From an uncultured Oscillospiraceae bacterium (lineage in GTDB: Bacteria; Bacillota; Clostridia; Oscillospirales; Acutalibacteraceae): a stretch of DNA of 25,978 bases. A model generated the notes under the pieces. It ran no database searches. It saw nothing but the letters and a program-made list of their open reading frames with translations, and had not been told where the DNA came from. Below, in pieces: positions 22,922 to 25,978 of this stretch. Made by a program: the position numbers and the translations under genes. Each line of letters starts with the position of its first letter. Position 1 is the first letter of the stretch. The stretch is from NCBI GenBank assembly GCA_900547095.1, contig URFG01000015.1, forward strand, positions 1-25,978, in the 5' to 3' direction.

Positions 22922-23017
22922 TACATATAAGATGAATAAATTACGAATTCCCGTAATGCATATTTATTATATTACGGTTTTTCGTAAATGTCAAGAATAA
23001 ATTACGATTTTCCGTAA
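22900..23017. promoter_or_regulatory. Four TTACG-N6-CGTAA operators
   Basis: O1 22900-22915 (TTACGGAATTATGTAA, one half-site degenerate), O2 22941-22956 (TTACGAATTCCCGTAA), O3 22972-22987 (TTACGGTTTTTCGTAA), O4 23002-23017 (TTACGATTTTCCGTAA). Centre-to-centre spacings are 41, 31 and 30 bases, near 4, 3 and 3 helical turns, so all four lie on one face of the DNA. The likely ligand is the XRE protein encoded 24 bases further on. Confidence 0.85.
22966..22994 (-). promoter_or_regulatory. Promoter of the zinc-ribbon/sigma-like/dinB operon
   Basis: Minus strand: TTGACA (22994-22989), a 17-base spacer, TATAAT (22971-22966), both hexamers perfect. The spacer contains operator O3 (22972-22987) and little else. 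Such a strong promoter covered by an operator is typical of a tightly repressed, inducible operon. Confidence 0.85.
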
Positions 23018-23040
23018 TTTATTTTAAAAGGGGAAATTTT

Positions 23041-23373
23041 ATGGCTATCATTTACGATCGAATCGAAGAGCTTTGTAAGAAAAAGAATATTAATGTGACT
23101 AAGCTTTGCTCTGACTGCTCTATTCCCCGCGCCAAGCTTTCTGATTTTAAAAACGGCCGCACTAAAACTCTTTCTTTTGAAACTCTCTCGAAAATCGCGG
23201 ACTATTTCGAAGTAAGCGTAGATTATTTTACCGAAAGCGGCATCACCCCTGCTGACGACGAGGCGGTGAAAGTCGCGTTATTCGGCGGAGAAACTACAGT
23301 TACCGATGAAATGTGGAATGAGGTAAAGCGATATGCCGAATTTATAAAGGAGAGGAATAATGGAAACAATTAA
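23041..23373 (+). CDS. XRE-family repressor paired with an ImmA-type protease
   Basis: 110 residues. An HTH domain fills about 4-65 (IEELCKKKNINVTKLCSDC as helices 1-2, IPRAKLSDFKNGRTKTLSFE around the recognition helix), and the C-terminal 45 residues are an acidic tail with two helices. AAAGGGG lies 7 bases upstream. It overlaps the protease gene by 14 bases and stands next to four palindromic operators that fill both flanking promoters. By analogy with ImmR and DdrO it would repress itself and the facing dinB operon until cut by the protease. Its N-terminal HTH and short tail match that class. Confidence 0.85.
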   Translation: MAIIYDRIEELCKKKNINVTKLCSDCSIPRAKLSDFKNGRTKTLSFETLSKIADYFEVSVDYFTESGITPADDEAVKVALFGGETTVTDEMWNEVKRYAEFIKERNNGNN

Positions 23374-23755
23374 GCTTTACAGGATAGCTGAGAAAAACGG
23401 TATAACGGTAGACCGCTTTTCTCTCCCCGCAAACAGTTCTGTTTCGCTTAAAATCGGCGGCTCTTTATTTGTAGGAATGGATAATGATATTAAAGGCGCG
23501 GCTGAAAGGGTGTGCCTTGCACACGAACTTGGTCATTGTATCACATTCAGCTTTTATAATTATTATTCAAAGCTTGATGTAAGAGAAAAGCACGAAAGAA
23601 AAGCTAATCTCTGGGCAATTCAGACGCTTGTTCCCGAAAAAAAATTCAAAGCCGCTCTTAAAAACGGCTACGACAACGTTTATTCTCTGGCGGAATACTT
23701 CGGGGTTACTGCGGATTTTATGAAAAAAGCGGTAAATTATTATAAAGGCGCTTAA
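23360..23755 (+). CDS. ImmA/IrrE-family metallopeptidase
   Basis: 131 residues, COG2856-type zinc protease. The active site is His55-Glu56-x-x-His59 (LAHELGHC), with Glu79 in KHERKANLWAIQTLVP as the probable third ligand, followed by the small helical C-terminus (VYSLAEYFGVTADFMKKAV). Members cleave a partner XRE repressor: ImmA cuts ImmR in ICEBs1, and IrrE cuts DdrO in Deinococcus. It lacks the C-terminal GAF-like domain of Deinococcus IrrE and is of the short ImmA size. Cotranscribed with the XRE gene; ends at a strong terminator. Confidence 0.9.
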   Translation: METIKLYRIAEKNGITVDRFSLPANSSVSLKIGGSLFVGMDNDIKGAAERVCLAHELGHCITFSFYNYYSKLDVREKHERKANLWAIQTLVPEKKFKAALKNGYDNVYSLAEYFGVTADFMKKAVNYYKGA

Positions 23756-23794
23756 AAAAGAGGAAAGACAATTAAGATGTCTTTCCTCTTTTTT
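23756..23794 (+). terminator. Terminator of the XRE-ImmA operon
   Basis: AAAAGAGGAAAGACA (23756-23770) and TGTCTTTCCTCTTTT (23778-23792) form a perfect 15-bp stem with a 7-base loop and trailing T residues, directly after the stop codon. Confidence 0.9.
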
Positions 23795-23854
23795 ATCTTG
23801 AAGAGAATATAAAAATATGTTATTATTAATATATAATTATATGGAGATGATCAT

Positions 23855-24811
23855 ATGTATCCTCTTTTGCTTAAAGCTCCTATAAAGGATTATCTTTGGG
23901 GCGGAACAAGACTTATAGACGAATTCGGATATAAAACGGATCTTGAAAAAGCCGCCGAGGCGTGGGTGCTTTCCTGCCATAAAGACGGGGAAAGCATTGT
24001 TAAAAACGGAGATCTTGCAGGTTTGACCTTAAGCGAGGCAATAGAAAAAATGGGTAAAAAAGCTTTGGGAGAAAAAGCCGAAGCATTCCCTTATTTTCCG
24101 ATTCTTATCAAGCTTATAGACGCTAAGGACAAGCTTTCAGTACAGGTTCACCCGGATGACGAATATGCTCTTAAAAATGAGGGCGAATACGGCAAGACTG
24201 AGATGTGGTATGTGGTTGACTGCGAAGAAAACGCACAGCTTATCTACGGCTTTAACCGCGAAGTAGACCGCGAAGAATTCAGGCGCAGAATAAAGGATAA
24301 TACCTTAACAGAGGTATGCAATTTCGTAAATGTGAAAAAAGGCGATGTTTTCTTTATTGAATCAGGCACTCTTCACGCTATAGGCGCAGGTATTCTTATA
24401 GCCGAAGTTCAGCAGAATTCGAATACGACTTACAGAGTATCGGATTACGGCAGGCTGGGCGCCGACGGAAAGCCCCGCGCACTGCATATAGAAAAAGCTC
24501 TTGATGTTACTAAAACCGAGCCGCCGAAAATTCCTTACGGCGATGTCGGAGAAAAAACGCTTTATCCTTTCGGAATTTCAAGAACTCTTGCCGAATGTGA
24601 TAAATTCACCTGCGAACTTTTAGAGCTTGAGGGTATTGCAGGGCTTGATTTTAAAGATACCTTTGTTTCGGCGGTAATTCTTGACGGCGAAGCGACCGTG
24701 TCTTACCCGTCGGGCAATATGACGGTAAAAAAAGGCGACAGTCTTTTTATTCCCGCAGAGTTAAAGGTAACTATTTCGGGAAATGCAAAAATCCTTTGCT
24801 CGCATCTTTAA
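23855..24811 (+). CDS. manA: Mannose-6-phosphate isomerase, class I
   Basis: 318 residues, the short Bacillus-type form with a cupin fold. The zinc ligands are visible: Gln97 and His99 in LSVQVHPDD, Glu116 in GKTEMWY, His174 in SGTLHAIG. It interconverts mannose-6-phosphate and fructose-6-phosphate, linking mannose use to glycolysis and supplying precursors for mannosylated glycans. GGAG lies 8 bases before the start; TATAAT at 23832-23837 is a possible -10 without a good -35. It converges on a sugar kinase fragment across a shared terminator. Confidence 0.95.
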   Translation: MYPLLLKAPIKDYLWGGTRLIDEFGYKTDLEKAAEAWVLSCHKDGESIVKNGDLAGLTLSEAIEKMGKKALGEKAEAFPYFPILIKLIDAKDKLSVQVHPDDEYALKNEGEYGKTEMWYVVDCEENAQLIYGFNREVDREEFRRRIKDNTLTEVCNFVNVKKGDVFFIESGTLHAIGAGILIAEVQQNSNTTYRVSDYGRLGADGKPRALHIEKALDVTKTEPPKIPYGDVGEKTLYPFGISRTLAECDKFTCELLELEGIAGLDFKDTFVSAVILDGEATVSYPSGNMTVKKGDSLFIPAELKVTISGNAKILCSHL

Positions 24812-24818
24812 ATAAAAA

Positions 24819-24852
24819 TAAAAACCCCGGTTCTCTTAAAACCGAGGTTTTT
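24819..24852. terminator. Bidirectional terminator between manA and the kinase fragment
   Basis: AAAACCCCGGTT (24821-24832) pairs with AACCGAGGTTTT (24840-24851), 12 bp with one C-A mismatch on the plus-strand RNA that becomes a G-U pair on the minus-strand RNA. A and T runs flank it. Confidence 0.8.
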
Positions 24853-24853
24853 A

Positions 24854-25822
24854 TTATGCTTTTTTAGCCTCTTCAATCATAATATCCGATTTTTCTTCCA
24901 TTTCCGATAATAATTTAAACTGCGTTCTGCACCTTACTAGATTATGATCTGGATAATCGGTTTTAAAATAAGTATCTCCGCTTAAATAGTCGGCTAAAAA
25001 TCTTATTCCGCATTCAAAGGTCATAACCATAGCTCCGAGAGGCAAAAGTAATTTTTCAGCCTGTGATAAGCTTCCGTTAGTACCTTTTACAAAACCTTTT
25101 AAATATGTTTTATAAAGCTCAAAATCAAAATGGACTTTTCTTAAATCCTTTTCATCTTCTAAAGCGGTAGACGCTCCGAATCTGATAGAATCTCCGAAAT
25201 CAGTTACTGAATAACCCGGCATTACCGTGTCAAGATCAATTACGCATAAACCCTTTTTAGTTCTTTTGCTGAATAAAATATTATTTATTTTTGTATCGTT
25301 ATGAGTTACTTTTAAGGGGATATTAAATTTTTCGGCCGAACTTTTAAGTAAAGTGGAAAAATATTTTTTATTTTCCGCAAAGCTTATTTCTTCTTTAGCC
25401 TTATTTGCCCTGCCGAACGAATCGGCTTTAACGGATTTTTCAAAATCTGCATATCTTTTTTCGGTGTTGTGGAAATCAGGTATTGTTTCGCTTAATTTTT
25501 CTACCGGAAAATCGCTTAACAGATACTGAAATTCTCCGAATGTGACCGCGCTTTCAAAAAATTCTTCCTTATTTTGCGGAAGGTCCCTTGAATAAGAGTT
25601 TTCCACAAAATCATAAAGCCTGTAAAACCCGTCAGCTTTTACAAATATATCTCCGCTCAAAGTCCTGTTTAAATGAAGCACTTCCTTTTCGGACTCAAGA
25701 TGCAAAGCTTTTATCTTTTCCGAAATAAAATCGCATACAAGCGCCACATTATTTATTACTTCTTCTGGATTTTTAAATACTTTATCGTTTACCCAGAGAC
25801 GAAAAGTCAAGGACTTTTTCAT
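24854..25822 (-). pseudogene. NahK-like sugar kinase (APH fold), 5' end removed by a mobile element
   Basis: Phosphotransferase-enzyme family, most like N-acetylhexosamine 1-kinase. The catalytic loop THNDTKINNILF (His-x-Asp-x4-Asn) and the metal motif VIDLDTVMPG with DFGDSIRFGAS are intact, as is the family block FKNPEEVINN. That block normally lies some 40-50 residues into the protein, after the ATP-binding glycine strand, but here it is reached after about 14 unrelated residues. Upstream sequence is that of a mobile element (TnpW, 25839-25976). The in-frame ATG at 25822 has no ribosome site; the open frame continues to 25921 across the junction. The gene is therefore almost certainly inactive, with its missing 5' part beyond the element. 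Before disruption it may have fed hexosamine sugar phosphates to the manA step. Confidence 0.8.
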
Positions 25823-25838
25823 CAAATTCACAAAGAAG
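25796..25838. other. Junction of the second mobile element with the kinase gene
   Basis: Kinase homology on the minus strand begins near VNDKVFKN (25798-25775), and the TnpW stop codon is at 25839-25841, so the element end lies in between. TnpX-type large serine recombinases insert at GA dinucleotides; several GA steps occur here (for example GAGACGA near 25799-25805), so the exact base cannot be chosen. Confidence 0.5.
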
Positions 25839-25976
25839 TCACATTTTGCGGACTTCCTCACGGAGCAGACGCTTGATTTTGTCCTCCATTGTCTCTTTTG
25901 CGGTCTGGCTGAAATGCACACGGACGATATAGGTTGTCTTGCCGATCTGCTTTCTGACAGTCGGGCAAGTGGCGGT
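25839..25976 (-). CDS. tnpW: Transposon-encoded protein TnpW (3' part)
   Basis: The frame is open at the window edge; 45 residues are visible, ending RVHFSQTAKETMEDKIKRLL and then REEVRKM before TGA. The IGKTTYIVRVHF start of a beta strand and the METMEDKI-like helix are recognisable as the small TnpW protein of Tn4451-type clostridial elements, where it lies next to a large serine recombinase (TnpX) at the element end. Its function is not known. If that order holds, a TnpX-like recombinase gene lies just beyond the window on the same strand. GC content is higher than in the host genes next to it. Confidence 0.8.
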   Translation of the reverse strand, partial: TATCPTVRKQIGKTTYIVRVHFSQTAKETMEDKIKRLLREEVRKM

Positions 25977-25978
25977 GT

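Noticed and set aside
22220..23040. LexA/SOS box upstream of dinB or its operon
   Set aside because: Looked for GAAC-N4-GTTC type sequences and found none; the only repeated dyad is TTACG-N6-CGTAA.
1..25978. CRISPR array or insertion sequence with transposase
   Set aside because: No regularly spaced repeats longer than the operators described, and no transposase-like protein in any frame.

Overview
The window looks like chromosome of a spore-forming, low-GC Firmicute of the class Clostridia, probably a gut member. The evidence is the synteny M50 protease - scpA - scpB - gerW (ytfJ) - D,D-carboxypeptidase - rluB, the Gram-positive promoters and AGGAGG-type ribosome sites, and an AT-rich host codon style. 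Two accessory stretches differ in composition. Positions 1 to about 5280 are visibly more GC-rich and hold one end of an integrative conjugative or mobilisable element. The last ~140 bases hold the start of a second element.

Layout. (1) 1-5280, element A: a DtxR-type regulator tail, a tiny ORF under a ribosome-site hairpin, a sigma-like regulator, an XRE repressor with matching operator copies, an excisionase and two tandem, closely related tyrosine integrases. (2) 5322-8248, host: a DUF2752 / zinc-ribbon-TM2 pair diverging from ilvE. ilvE follows a strong promoter and a T-box-like terminator/antiterminator leader; an amidohydrolase comes next. (3) 8285-15703, a tight seven-gene operon on the minus strand. 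It encodes the CDP-3,6-dideoxyhexose enzymes RfbF, RfbG and RfbH, a GtrA-type membrane protein, a ThDP enzyme of the acetolactate synthase fold (YerE-like), an SDR reductase (YerF-like) and a GtrB-like glycosyltransferase. Read together, these suggest synthesis of a two-carbon-branched dideoxysugar (yersiniose type), its loading on a lipid carrier and its flipping for surface decoration. (4) 15798-20963, tRNA-Leu(CAA), secG and a housekeeping operon. (5) 21014-23755, a putative damage-response switch. An XRE repressor and an ImmA/IrrE-type metalloprotease face an operon of a zinc-ribbon protein, a sigma-region-4-like protein and a Y-family DNA polymerase. Four TTACG-N6-CGTAA palindromes lie in helical phase between them, and two fill the spacers of strong promoters. 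(6) 23855-25978, manA and a NahK-like sugar kinase whose 5' end is cut off by a second mobile element carrying TnpW.

The two most interesting systems are the repressor/protease module controlling a translesion polymerase (resembling the DdrO/IrrE and ImmR/ImmA logic) and the yersiniose-like, lipid-linked branched-sugar operon in a Gram-positive bacterium. All functions are assigned by reading motifs and context; no database search was possible.
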